Shown: piece after piece, positions 1 to 5,288 of the stretch
Layout: each line of letters begins with the position of its first letter
Position numbering within the stretch: position 1 is the first letter of the stretch
Assembly: GCA_007134165.1 (NCBI GenBank)
Contig: SLLJ01000113.1
Location: 1 to 7,086 of the forward strand
Direction of reading: 5' to 3'
From: Nitriliruptoraceae bacterium
Lineage (GTDB): Bacteria > Actinomycetota > Nitriliruptoria > Nitriliruptorales > Nitriliruptoraceae
Length of the DNA stretch: 7,086 nucleotides
Made by a program: the position numbers and the translations under genes
The notes under the pieces: model-generated
Told to the model about the DNA's origin: nothing
Seen by the model: only the letters and a program-made list of their open reading frames with translations
Databases searched by the model: none

Positions 1-36
1 CGGCGCGAGGCGGCGTCGCAGCCGGGTGTCCATCAT
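1..36 (-). CDS. Start of a downstream operon gene, possibly YnjF-like (partial)
   Basis: Twelve codons are visible before the window edge, reading MMDTRLRRRLAP. The ATG at 36-34 overlaps the TGA of the ATPase gene (35-33) as ATGA, the same coupling seen at the other junctions of this operon, which is the main reason to call a gene here. A second ATG follows immediately. From memory, E. coli YnjF, a CDP-alcohol phosphatidyltransferase homologue encoded beside ynjBCD, begins MLDRHLHPRIKP, sharing M, D, L, R and P at the same spacing. That is weak evidence on so short a stretch, but it agrees with the YnjBCD identity of the upstream genes. The product is otherwise unknown. Confidence 0.4.
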   Translation of the reverse strand, partial: MMDTRLRRRLAP

Positions 37-1124
37 CGTGCATCCATCGGTCGTGGGGCAGCTGCGGGGGAGCCGGCCCGGGGAACGGTCCACAGGGCGT
101 CAGGTGGCAGGCCGAGCTCGAGGACCGCACCCGGGCCCACCCTGCTCAGCGCGTCGTCGGTCGTGTCGAGGGTGAGGGTGAACGCGCCGGCGGCGACTCG
201 GGCACGGGTCCGGTTGCCGAGGAACACCGAGGACACCACCTGCCCGCGCACCCGGTTGTGCCCGTTGAGTCCGGCCGGAGAGATCCGAAGTCGCTCGGGG
301 CGGATCACGACCCAGACCGGCCCCGCCGGTGGCTGGGGCCGGCCGTCGTCGATGCGCAGCTGGCCCAGCGGCGTGTCGATGCGGTTGCCGGCGCGTGTGC
401 CGGGAACCAGGTTGGGCGTGCCGAAGAACCGTGCGGCGCGGTCGGTCGCCGGACGCTCGTAGAAGCTGCGTGGGGGGCCGTGCTGGTGCAGCTGGCCGTC
501 GAACAGCAGCGCGATCTCGTCGGCGAGCAGGACCGCCTCCTCCTGGTCGTGGGTGACGAGCACGGTGGTCAGGCCCTGCTCCTCGTGGACCTCGCGCAGC
601 AGCGCGCGCAGGTCGTCGCGCAGGTGGGCGTCCAGGTTGCTCAGCGGCTCGTCGAGCAGCAGCACGTCGGGGTCGAGCACCAGCGCCCGTGCCAGAGCGA
701 CCCGCTGGCGCTGCCCGCCGGAGAGCTCGGCGGGGCGTCGACCGGCCAGCCCGTCGAGACCGACGCGTTCGAGGGCGGCCTCGGCCGTGCGTCGGCGCGC
801 GGCCCGCGGCACCCGTCGCATCCGCAACCCGAAGGCGACGTTGTCGCCGGCACTGAGGGTGGGGAACAGCCGGTGGTCCTGGAACACCATGACCGCACCG
901 CGACGTTCGGCCGGGACCGCGGTCACGTCGCGCGCCCCGAAGCGCACCCGCCCTCCGGTCGGGTCGAGCAGGCCAGCGATCAGCTTGAGTGCGGTGGTCT
1001 TGCCGCAGCCGGACGGCCCGAGCAGGGCGGTGACCGCCCCGCCCGCCACCTCGAGGTCGACCTGGTCCAGGGCCGGGACGGTGCCATAGCGATGGCTGAG
1101 CTGCTCGAGGCGGACGGGGATCAT
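33..1124 (-). CDS. ABC transporter ATP-binding protein (YnjD-like position, with TOBE domain)
   Basis: A 363-residue cytoplasmic ATPase that should power import through the two permeases encoded just upstream. Visible motifs: Walker A GPSGCGKT (residues 36-43), Q-loop Gln82 in VFQD, signature LSGGQRQ (134-140), Walker B VLLLDEP (154-160, with catalytic Glu159), D-loop SNLD (162-165) and switch His192 in VTHDQEEA. After about residue 235 comes a C-terminal extension (FFGTPNLVPG, then VVIRPERLRIS near 272-282) typical of the TOBE domain of iron, thiamine, spermidine and sugar importers. E. coli YnjD is about 217 residues and lacks this extension, so this is the longer type. The ATG at 1124 overlaps the permease TGA as ATGA and has GGGAG at 1136-1132, 7 nt upstream. 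The ATPase family is certain; the substrate is not readable from it. Confidence 0.95.
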   Translation of the reverse strand: MIPVRLEQLSHRYGTVPALDQVDLEVAGGAVTALLGPSGCGKTTALKLIAGLLDPTGGRVRFGARDVTAVPAERRGAVMVFQDHRLFPTLSAGDNVAFGLRMRRVPRAARRRTAEAALERVGLDGLAGRRPAELSGGQRQRVALARALVLDPDVLLLDEPLSNLDAHLRDDLRALLREVHEEQGLTTVLVTHDQEEAVLLADEIALLFDGQLHQHGPPRSFYERPATDRAARFFGTPNLVPGTRAGNRIDTPLGQLRIDDGRPQPPAGPVWVVIRPERLRISPAGLNGHNRVRGQVVSSVFLGNRTRARVAAGAFTLTLDTTDDALSRVGPGAVLELGLPPDALWTVPRAGSPAAAPRPMDAR

Positions 1125-2008
1125 CGGGTGGCTCCCAGCGCGAGGTTCGGGGCCGCGCCGAGCACTCGGCTGGCCACCACCAGCAGCGCCACGGCGGGCA
1201 GCCCGTGGAACAGCGCGGTGGCGGCCGTGACCGAGAGGTCGCCGCCCGACGCCGCCGCGAACAGCAGGATCGGCAGCGTGACCACCTGTCCGCCGCCGAT
1301 CACCAGCGTGAGGGCGTACTGGCCCCAGGAGACGAGGAAGCCGAGCAGCGCGGCGACCATCAGGCCGGGGGCGACCAGGGGGGTGGTCACGTGCCACAGC
1401 ACCTGCCACCAGCGCGCACCTAGCGACCGGGCCTGCGACTCGAGTTCGACGTCGAGGTTGGCGAACACCCCGGCGCTGAGCAGCGCGACGTAGGGGGTAG
1501 CCGGGATGAGGTGGACCAGCACCACGCCGGTGCGTCCCCCGTCCAACCCGAGCCGCAGGAAGACCACATGGATGCCGATCGCGACCGCGATGGTGGGCAC
1601 CAGCACCGGCAGCAGCAGCACCACCTCGACGGCACGCCGGCCGCGGAAGCGTCGGGTCCCGAGCACGCGCCCGGCCGGGACCGCGAGCAGCAGCGACACG
1701 ACCGTGACCAGCACCGCGACCAGGATCGTGTCGCCGAGCGCGGCCCAGCTCGCCGAGCCAGGCGCCAGCACCAGCGACCAGGCCCGCAGGCTCAGGCGTT
1801 CGGGCAGCACCTGGGGGTGGAAGTAGCCGTCGGCGACACTGGCCAGCACCAGAGGCACGAACGGCAGCAGCAGCGCCGCACCCAGCGCCCAGGCCGCGAG
1901 CGTCCAACCCCATCCTCCGCGGCCTGGGCGGACCGGGATCGGCGGGCCCGCGGGGTGGGGCGTTCCCGCACGGGCAGCGGGGGCAGCGGGGGCAGCGGGG
2001 GCGGTCAT
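1121..2008 (-). CDS. ABC transporter permease (second membrane subunit of YnjBCD-type importer)
   Basis: A 295-residue inner-membrane protein of the binding-protein-dependent transport permease family. About six hydrophobic segments are visible, near residues 35-57, 93-115, 127-150, 160-183, 211-233 and 262-284. The cytoplasmic EAA-type coupling loop, which contacts the ATPase, lies at about 190-216: ESQARSLGARWW...P...PG, with the characteristic Gly198 and Pro210. The first 30 residues are Ala/Pro-rich and partly encoded by a 9-bp tandem repeat; they are probably unstructured. The ATG at 2008 overlaps the stop of the preceding permease as ATGA. No Shine-Dalgarno sequence is visible, so initiation probably depends on translational coupling. 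In E. coli the two permease halves are fused in the single protein YnjC; here they are separate genes. Confidence 0.92.
   Translation of the reverse strand: MTAPAAPAAPAARAGTPHPAGPPIPVRPGRGGWGWTLAAWALGAALLLPFVPLVLASVADGYFHPQVLPERLSLRAWSLVLAPGSASWAALGDTILVAVLVTVVSLLLAVPAGRVLGTRRFRGRRAVEVVLLLPVLVPTIAVAIGIHVVFLRLGLDGGRTGVVLVHLIPATPYVALLSAGVFANLDVELESQARSLGARWWQVLWHVTTPLVAPGLMVAALLGFLVSWGQYALTLVIGGGQVVTLPILLFAAASGGDLSVTAATALFHGLPAVALLVVASRVLGAAPNLALGATR
1974..2000. repeat. Three 9-bp tandem repeats in the permease 5' end
   Basis: Three exact copies of gcagcgggg (1974-1982, 1983-1991, 1992-2000) encode the Pro-Ala-Ala repeats in the N-terminal tail of the second permease. The unit length keeps the reading frame, so slippage would only change tail length. 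This is most likely simple low-complexity expansion in a poorly constrained tail. Confidence 0.85.
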
Positions 2009-2913
2009 GTCGCGTCCGGTCGCACGGCCCGTCGCGCCAGGGCCGCACCGACCGCCACGATCAGCACGACGAGCACGGTGATGACCACGCCGATGGCCAT
2101 CGCCTCGGGCCGAGCGGCGAGGTCCACGTCGGTGAAGCGACGGTGGGCGAGCACCGGCAGCACCGCCGGGTAGCTGCCTCCGAGCAGCAGTGGCACCTCA
2201 AAGGTCCCGAACGAGAAGGCGAAGGCGATCACCGCCGCGGCGAGCACCCCGGGCAGGATCAGCGGGAGCGTGACATGGCGCAGGCGCTGCCAGCCGCTGG
2301 CACCCAGCGTCCGGGCGGCCTCGTCGAGGTCGTCGCCGGCGGAGCGCAGCATCGCCAAGGCCACGATCCCGATGAAGACCAACTCCTTCCACACGTACTG
2401 CACGATGATCCCGACCGCCCAACGATCGAAGACCAGCGCGGGGAAGGCCGCCGGGCCCTCCAGCAGCCCGGCTCGGGTCGCGACGCGGGAGATCAGGCCA
2501 CTCTGACCGAGCAGGGCGAGGATGGCGACCGCGCCGATGATGTGCGGGATGGGCAGGTTCAGCCCGAACAGCGCGGTGACCGAACGCCGCGCGCGCACCG
2601 CCCGGTGCAGCACCAGCGCCGAGGCGGTGCCCAGCACGGCCGCCAGCACGGTCGAGGTCGCCGCGACGTGGGTGGTCAGCCCCACCGAGCTGAGGAATTC
2701 CGGGTCGGCCAGCAGCCGGCGGTAGGCCGCCAGCGTCGGGTCGTCGCTGGCGGTGAACGGGCCGACGCCAAGCGAGCGCAGCACGGCCAGGCCCACGGCG
2801 GTGCCGAACAGTGCCGTGACGCTCAGCAGCAGAGGGGCGAGCCCCGCCACGATGCGCACGTCGTCGCGTCGCGCGAAGCGGCGGGTGCGCGCGAAGCGGG
2901 CGGTCGGGCTCAC
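2005..2913 (-). CDS. ABC transporter permease (first membrane subunit of YnjBCD-type importer)
   Basis: A 302-residue inner-membrane permease. Hydrophobic segments lie near residues 22-45, 80-103, 115-137, 165-188, 215-240 and 272-293. The EAA coupling loop is well preserved at about 197-223: DEAARTLGASGWQ...LP..LPG. The start chosen is GTG at 2913, which overlaps the TGA of the binding-protein gene as GTGA. The reading frame is open far upstream (to 4017), but only as a shadow of the binding-protein gene. No ribosome binding site is visible at 2914-2930, which fits coupled translation. With the permease at 2008-1121 it should form the heterodimeric channel that is a single fused chain (YnjC) in E. 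coli. The family assignment is firm; the pairing is inferred from operon order. Confidence 0.92.
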   Translation of the reverse strand: MSPTARFARTRRFARRDDVRIVAGLAPLLLSVTALFGTAVGLAVLRSLGVGPFTASDDPTLAAYRRLLADPEFLSSVGLTTHVAATSTVLAAVLGTASALVLHRAVRARRSVTALFGLNLPIPHIIGAVAILALLGQSGLISRVATRAGLLEGPAAFPALVFDRWAVGIIVQYVWKELVFIGIVALAMLRSAGDDLDEAARTLGASGWQRLRHVTLPLILPGVLAAAVIAFAFSFGTFEVPLLLGGSYPAVLPVLAHRRFTDVDLAARPEAMAIGVVITVLVVLIVAVGAALARRAVRPDAT

Positions 2914-4280
2914 GGATCCAGCGGCTGGCGCTGCCGCACGAAGCGGTCCCAATCCCGCTCCAAGATCCGGGTCAACGGACCGGCGACGTCCGGGAGGCGC
3001 GCCTGCTTGAGCTCGGCCTGGTCGACGGCTGTTGCGCCCAGGCGCTGTGCCACCTCGGTGATGGCTCCCACCTCCTCGGGCTCCAACCGGTCGGGGACGA
3101 TGGCCAGCCCGTCCCCCCAGCCGCGGGCGGGGTCGAGCTTGGCGGCCTGCAGGTCGGGTTCGAGCACGAGGTTGGCCAGGACCATCGCCGCGGCCGGCTC
3201 GGCGGCGTTGACGGGGATGCCGAGGTAGTGGTGGTCGCCGATGGTGCCGGTGTCGAACACGTAGGGTCGGGCGGTCGCGGGCAGCACGCCGGCGTCGATG
3301 CTGGCGCCGATCCCGGCGGGCAGCTGCGTGAAGCTCAGATCCACCTCGTCGTTGGCGAACAGCCGGTCGAGGTCGGCGATGTCGGTGGGGTAGGTCTCGC
3401 CGCCTCGCCACAGGTAGGGGCGCAGCTCCTCGAGCAGCTCCCACAGTTCGCGGGTGGCCTGTTCGGCGGCCTCGGGCGAGTCCTCGTCGAGCCAACGTTC
3501 GTGCCCGCCGCTGAGTTCGTAGAGCCACTGCTTGAGGAACCGTGTGCCGTGGAAGGACGGGGGCGCCGGATAGGTGAAGCGCCCCGGGTTGGCGACGACC
3601 CAGTCGGCGAGCTCGGCGTACGAGCGCGGCAGTTCGTCGGGTTCGTTGCGCTCGGCGTCGTAGACGAACTGGAACTGTGCGCTGCCCCACGGCGACTCGG
3701 CGCCGTCGACGGGCTGCCCGGCATCGAACGCGACCGACGGGTCGTCGAAGTCGATGAGCCGCGCGTTGGGCAGGTGCTCGGCCCAGCCGGTGTGCAGCGC
3801 TTGAGCCTGACGCATCGTCACGAAGTTCTCGCCGTTGATCCAGATCAGGTCGATCGAGCCGCCCTCGGTCCGACCCGACTCGAGCTGCCCGAGCACGGCG
3901 TTGACCGCATCCGCGGTGTCGGCCAACGGGACCCGGTTGAGGGTGATGCCAAGCTCGGTGAGCGCCGGTGCGTAGACCTCGTCGACGAACTGGTTGATCT
4001 CGGTGCTGCCGCCCCACATGTGCAGGTCGAGGGTGGTGCCTTCGGCCGCGGCGAGCACGGCCGGCCAGTCGGTCGGGTCCGGGAGTCCGACGGCCGGCCC
4101 ATCGTCCGACGCTCGGACCTGATCGGTCTCTGGCTCACCACCGGCGTCGGTTCCGGCGTCGGTTCCAGCGTCGGCTTCGGCCTCGCTCACGGCGTCGACG
4201 CCGGTGCAGGCGGCCAGCAGCAGCGTGGCGATCGTCGCGGTCGCGAGCGCTCGGGTGGCGGTAGCTGGCCGTCGTCGCAC
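2910..4280 (-). CDS. ynjB: YnjB-family ABC transporter solute-binding lipoprotein
   Basis: A 456-residue extracytoplasmic binding protein, first gene of the importer operon. The N-terminus has arginines at 2-4 and 10, a hydrophobic stretch and the lipobox LAAC ending at Cys25, so it should be lipid-anchored outside the membrane. An acidic Ala/Asp/Gly/Thr linker (about 30-60) precedes the folded domain. From there it follows what I recall of E. coli YnjB: LHMWGGSTEIN (86-96), GSIDLIWINGENF (141-153), GAESPWGSAQF (193-203), NPGRFTYPAPPSF (231-243), then LRPYLWRGGETYP and a C-terminal WGDG. This is a good match along the whole chain; the YnjB substrate is not established. The start is GTG 4280, preceded by AGGAG at 4290-4286 with 5 nt spacing; the ATG at 4403 would put a long non-signal extension before the signal peptide. 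Confidence 0.9.
   Translation of the reverse strand: MRRRPATATRALATATIATLLLAACTGVDAVSEAEADAGTDAGTDAGGEPETDQVRASDDGPAVGLPDPTDWPAVLAAAEGTTLDLHMWGGSTEINQFVDEVYAPALTELGITLNRVPLADTADAVNAVLGQLESGRTEGGSIDLIWINGENFVTMRQAQALHTGWAEHLPNARLIDFDDPSVAFDAGQPVDGAESPWGSAQFQFVYDAERNEPDELPRSYAELADWVVANPGRFTYPAPPSFHGTRFLKQWLYELSGGHERWLDEDSPEAAEQATRELWELLEELRPYLWRGGETYPTDIADLDRLFANDEVDLSFTQLPAGIGASIDAGVLPATARPYVFDTGTIGDHHYLGIPVNAAEPAAAMVLANLVLEPDLQAAKLDPARGWGDGLAIVPDRLEPEEVGAITEVAQRLGATAVDQAELKQARLPDVAGPLTRILERDWDRFVRQRQPLDP
4141..4176. repeat. Three 12-bp tandem repeats in the lipoprotein linker
   Basis: Two exact copies of ccggcgtcggtt (4141-4152, 4153-4164) and one degenerate copy (4165-4176) encode the repeated Thr-Asp-Ala-Gly units in the linker between the lipidated Cys25 and the binding domain. 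Frame-preserving repeats of this kind are common in surface-lipoprotein linkers of high-GC actinobacteria and probably only set tether length. Confidence 0.8.
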
Positions 4281-4285
4281 CGTGG

Positions 4286-4290
4286 CTCCT
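4286..4290 (-). promoter_or_regulatory. Ribosome binding site of the ynjB-like gene
   Basis: AGGAG on the minus strand lies 5 nt before GTG 4280. This decides the start over the upstream in-frame ATG at 4403. Confidence 0.75.
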
Positions 4291-4322
4291 CGGTCGGGTC
4301 GGTCGTCAGGGGCGGTGACAGG

Positions 4323-4426
4323 GGTCTTCGGGCACGGGAGGTCCCAGGCCTCGAACCGATCGGGGCCGTGGCGAAGACCGGGAAGGCACCTCGTGGTCGG
4401 CAACCCGCCGGTGGGCCCGTGTCTTC
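4323..4426 (-). promoter_or_regulatory. Structured leader with alternative pairings upstream of the transporter operon
   Basis: On the minus-strand transcript three segments share complementarity. Segment A is GAAGACACGGG (4426-4416), B is CCCGGTCTTCG (4382-4372) and C is CGAAGACC (4330-4323). B can pair with A (10 bp with one bulged base) or with C (8 bp perfect), but not both. The B-C fold is extended by CACGG (4370-4366) with CCGTG (4337-4333), and the sequence between contains the palindrome ccgatcgg at 4356-4363. Such mutually exclusive helices are how attenuators and riboswitches work. No U-tract follows segment C, so a classic intrinsic terminator is not seen. I recognise no known riboswitch class. 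Confidence 0.35.
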
Positions 4427-4475
4427 CCTCCGGCCGAGGATCTGCGCGGCCGACCCCTCTGCGCTAGCCTTTGCA

Positions 4476-4504
4476 ATAACAGATCTCGGAATAGTTCTTG
4501 TCCA
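4476..4504 (-). promoter_or_regulatory. Predicted promoter of the YnjBCD-type operon
   Basis: On the minus strand, TGGACA (4504-4499, 5 of 6 to the -35 consensus) is followed by a 17-nt spacer and TGTTAT (4481-4476, 4 of 6 to the -10 consensus). This sits in the only AT-rich island of the region and would start transcription near 4469, giving a leader of about 190 nt before GTG 4280. The plus-strand promoter for rpmB must overlap this island, but I cannot place its boxes with confidence; TTGCAA at 4471-4476 is a possible -35. Confidence 0.5.
4489..4497. promoter_or_regulatory. Candidate shared operator, copy 1 (GAACTATTC on the minus strand)
   Basis: A 9-bp imperfect palindrome of the GAA-N3-TTC form lies within the spacer of the predicted transporter promoter and 26 bp before the rpmB start. 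A copy differing at one base occurs at 6227-6235 in the other divergent control region. It could be the core of a metal regulator site, but it does not match the known actinobacterial Zur box well, and two short copies are thin evidence. Confidence 0.3.
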
Positions 4505-4514
4505 TGCTCGGATC

Positions 4515-4519
4515 GGAGG
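4515..4519 (+). promoter_or_regulatory. Ribosome binding site of rpmB
   Basis: GGAGG lies 4 nt before the GTG at 4524 and fixes that start within a reading frame that is open far upstream. Confidence 0.75.
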
Positions 4520-4523
4520 CGCC

Positions 4524-4760
4524 GTGTCCCGTCGTTGCCTGCTCACCGGTGCCGAGCCGCGGTTCGGCAAGCAGGTGTCGCACTCCCACCGCCGCTCCTC
4601 GCGGCGCTTCGACCCCAACGTCCAGCGCAAGCGCTACTGGCTGGCCTCCGAGCAGCGCTACGTCCGGCTGCAGTTGTCGGCCAAGGCGATCAAGACCATC
4701 GACCGCATCGGGATCGAGTCGGCGGTCGTCAAGATCCGCGCCCGGGGGGTGAAGGTCTGA
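4524..4760 (+). CDS. rpmB: 50S ribosomal protein L28, zinc-free (C-minus) paralogue
   Basis: A 78-residue protein of the large ribosomal subunit, full length for L28. It begins (V)SRRCLLTG and contains FGKQVSHSHRRSSRRFDPNVQ and the L28 C-terminal pattern SAKAIKTIDRIGIES...ARGVKV. It has a single cysteine (Cys5) and lacks the two CxxC pairs of the zinc-binding form, matching the C-minus type such as M. tuberculosis RpmB2. In actinobacteria these paralogues are typically repressed by Zur and replace the zinc forms when zinc is scarce; here that regulation is inferred. The GTG start has GGAGG 4 nt upstream. Its stop overlaps the rpmG start (TGATG), so the two are co-translated. It is divergent from the YnjB-type operon. 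Confidence 0.95.
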   Translation: MSRRCLLTGAEPRFGKQVSHSHRRSSRRFDPNVQRKRYWLASEQRYVRLQLSAKAIKTIDRIGIESAVVKIRARGVKV

Positions 4761-4927
4761 TGGCCCGCAAGGACGCCAAGCGGGTGGTGATCACGATGCG
4801 CTCGACCGAGGGCACCGGCAGCACCGACACCACGACCAAGAACCGGCAGAACCAGCGCGCACGGCTCGAGCCGCGCAAGTACGACCCGAAGCTGCGGCGG
4901 ATGGCCACCTTCCGCGAGACCCGCTGA
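4760..4927 (+). CDS. rpmG: 50S ribosomal protein L33, zinc-free (C-minus) paralogue
   Basis: A 55-residue large-subunit ribosomal protein, normal length for L33. It carries the family landmarks RSTEGTGSTDTTTKNRQN, RLEPRKYDPKLRR and the C-terminal FRETR. There is no cysteine at all, so the zinc ribbon of the C-plus form is absent; the sequence resembles actinobacterial RpmG proteins encoded next to rpmB2 in Zur-controlled operons. The ATG at 4760 shares one base with the rpmB stop. In mycobacteria this pair is followed by rpsN2 and rpsR2, whereas here the operon ends after rpmG, facing the convergent 91-residue gene. Confidence 0.96.
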   Translation: MARKDAKRVVITMRSTEGTGSTDTTTKNRQNQRARLEPRKYDPKLRRMATFRETR

Positions 4928-4940
4928 GCCGGGGATCAGC
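4923..4940. terminator. Weak hairpin between convergent stop codons
   Basis: GCTGA (4923-4927) and TCAGC (4936-4940) form a 5-bp inverted repeat around an 8-base loop, and each arm contains the stop codon of one of the two converging genes. There is no T-tract on either side, so this is at most a weak bidirectional terminator. No better terminator is seen. Confidence 0.2.
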
Positions 4941-5211
4941 CGGCGGCGCGCTCGTCGGACGCACCGTGCAGCGTACGGCGCAACTCGGCGAGCACCGTCA
5001 CCTCGCTGCGGCCGCTGGCTGCCGCGAGTTCGATGAGCAGCAGGCGGGTCAGCGTCGAGAGCCCGACCACCACTTCACCCGGATGCTCGTCATCGACCGC
5101 GGTGAGCAGCGCGCGGTCGGAGTCCTCCACGGCGGTCATCCACCGCACCACGACCCGCAGGGCCGTGTCGAGTGCGCGCGTCTGGTCGGCGCCGAGCAGC
5201 GGATCGGGCAC
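4936..5211 (-). CDS. Small conserved-looking protein of unknown function, downstream of aldolase
   Basis: A 91-residue acidic protein whose family I do not recognise. It reads as mostly helical: residues 8-40 (QTRALDTALRVVVRWMTAVED...) and 45-82 (EVVVGLSTLTRLLLIELAAASG...VTVLAELRRTLHG). There is no signal peptide, no clear membrane segment (the LTRLLLIELAAA stretch is amphipathic and short), and no cysteine or metal-binding cluster. The start is GTG 5211 because AGGAGG at 5222-5217 sits 5 nt upstream; in-frame TTG at about 5277 is less likely. It lies 77 bp after the aldolase stop on the same strand and probably shares its transcript. It is a real gene on ribosome binding site and codon-bias grounds; its function is unknown. 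Confidence 0.75.
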   Translation of the reverse strand: MPDPLLGADQTRALDTALRVVVRWMTAVEDSDRALLTAVDDEHPGEVVVGLSTLTRLLLIELAAASGRSEVTVLAELRRTLHGASDERAAG

Positions 5212-5216
5212 GCCCT

Positions 5217-5222
5217 CCTCCT
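5217..5222 (-). promoter_or_regulatory. Ribosome binding site of the 91-residue gene
   Basis: A perfect AGGAGG on the minus strand lies 5 nt before GTG 5211. It supports both the gene and this start. Confidence 0.7.
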
Positions 5223-5288
5223 CGCTCGTACGGCGTCGCTCACCTCGCGGTCGGGCCGGCGCTGGTGGGTCGGGCAATCGGCGATGGC

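Noticed and set aside
258..1493. Long plus-strand open frames over the transporter operon (also 2143-3228 and 3228-4523)
   Set aside because: Low-complexity translations antisense to genes with clear family motifs; a normal by-product of high GC content.
33..2048. Long 671-residue minus-strand reading frame
   Set aside because: Its first 308 codons are an Arg/Pro/Gly-rich shadow of the permease gene; only the part from ATG 1124 is the ATPase.
4323..4345. Minus-strand CCGAAGACC resembling the B12 box of cobalamin riboswitches
   Set aside because: Only the core matches; the expected downstream CTGCC and the upstream conserved elements of the aptamer (GCCACTG, AAAGGGAA with its partner) are not present in order.
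4281..4470. Possible TPP riboswitch before the importer
   Set aside because: No CTGAGA or the conserved 3' THI-box sequence on either strand.
4474..4500. Long imperfect inverted repeat CAATAAC-N13-GTTCTTG as a Zur box
   Set aside because: Arms match 6 of 7, but spacing and sequence do not fit the known Zur boxes; the shorter shared motif at 4489-4497 is the better candidate.
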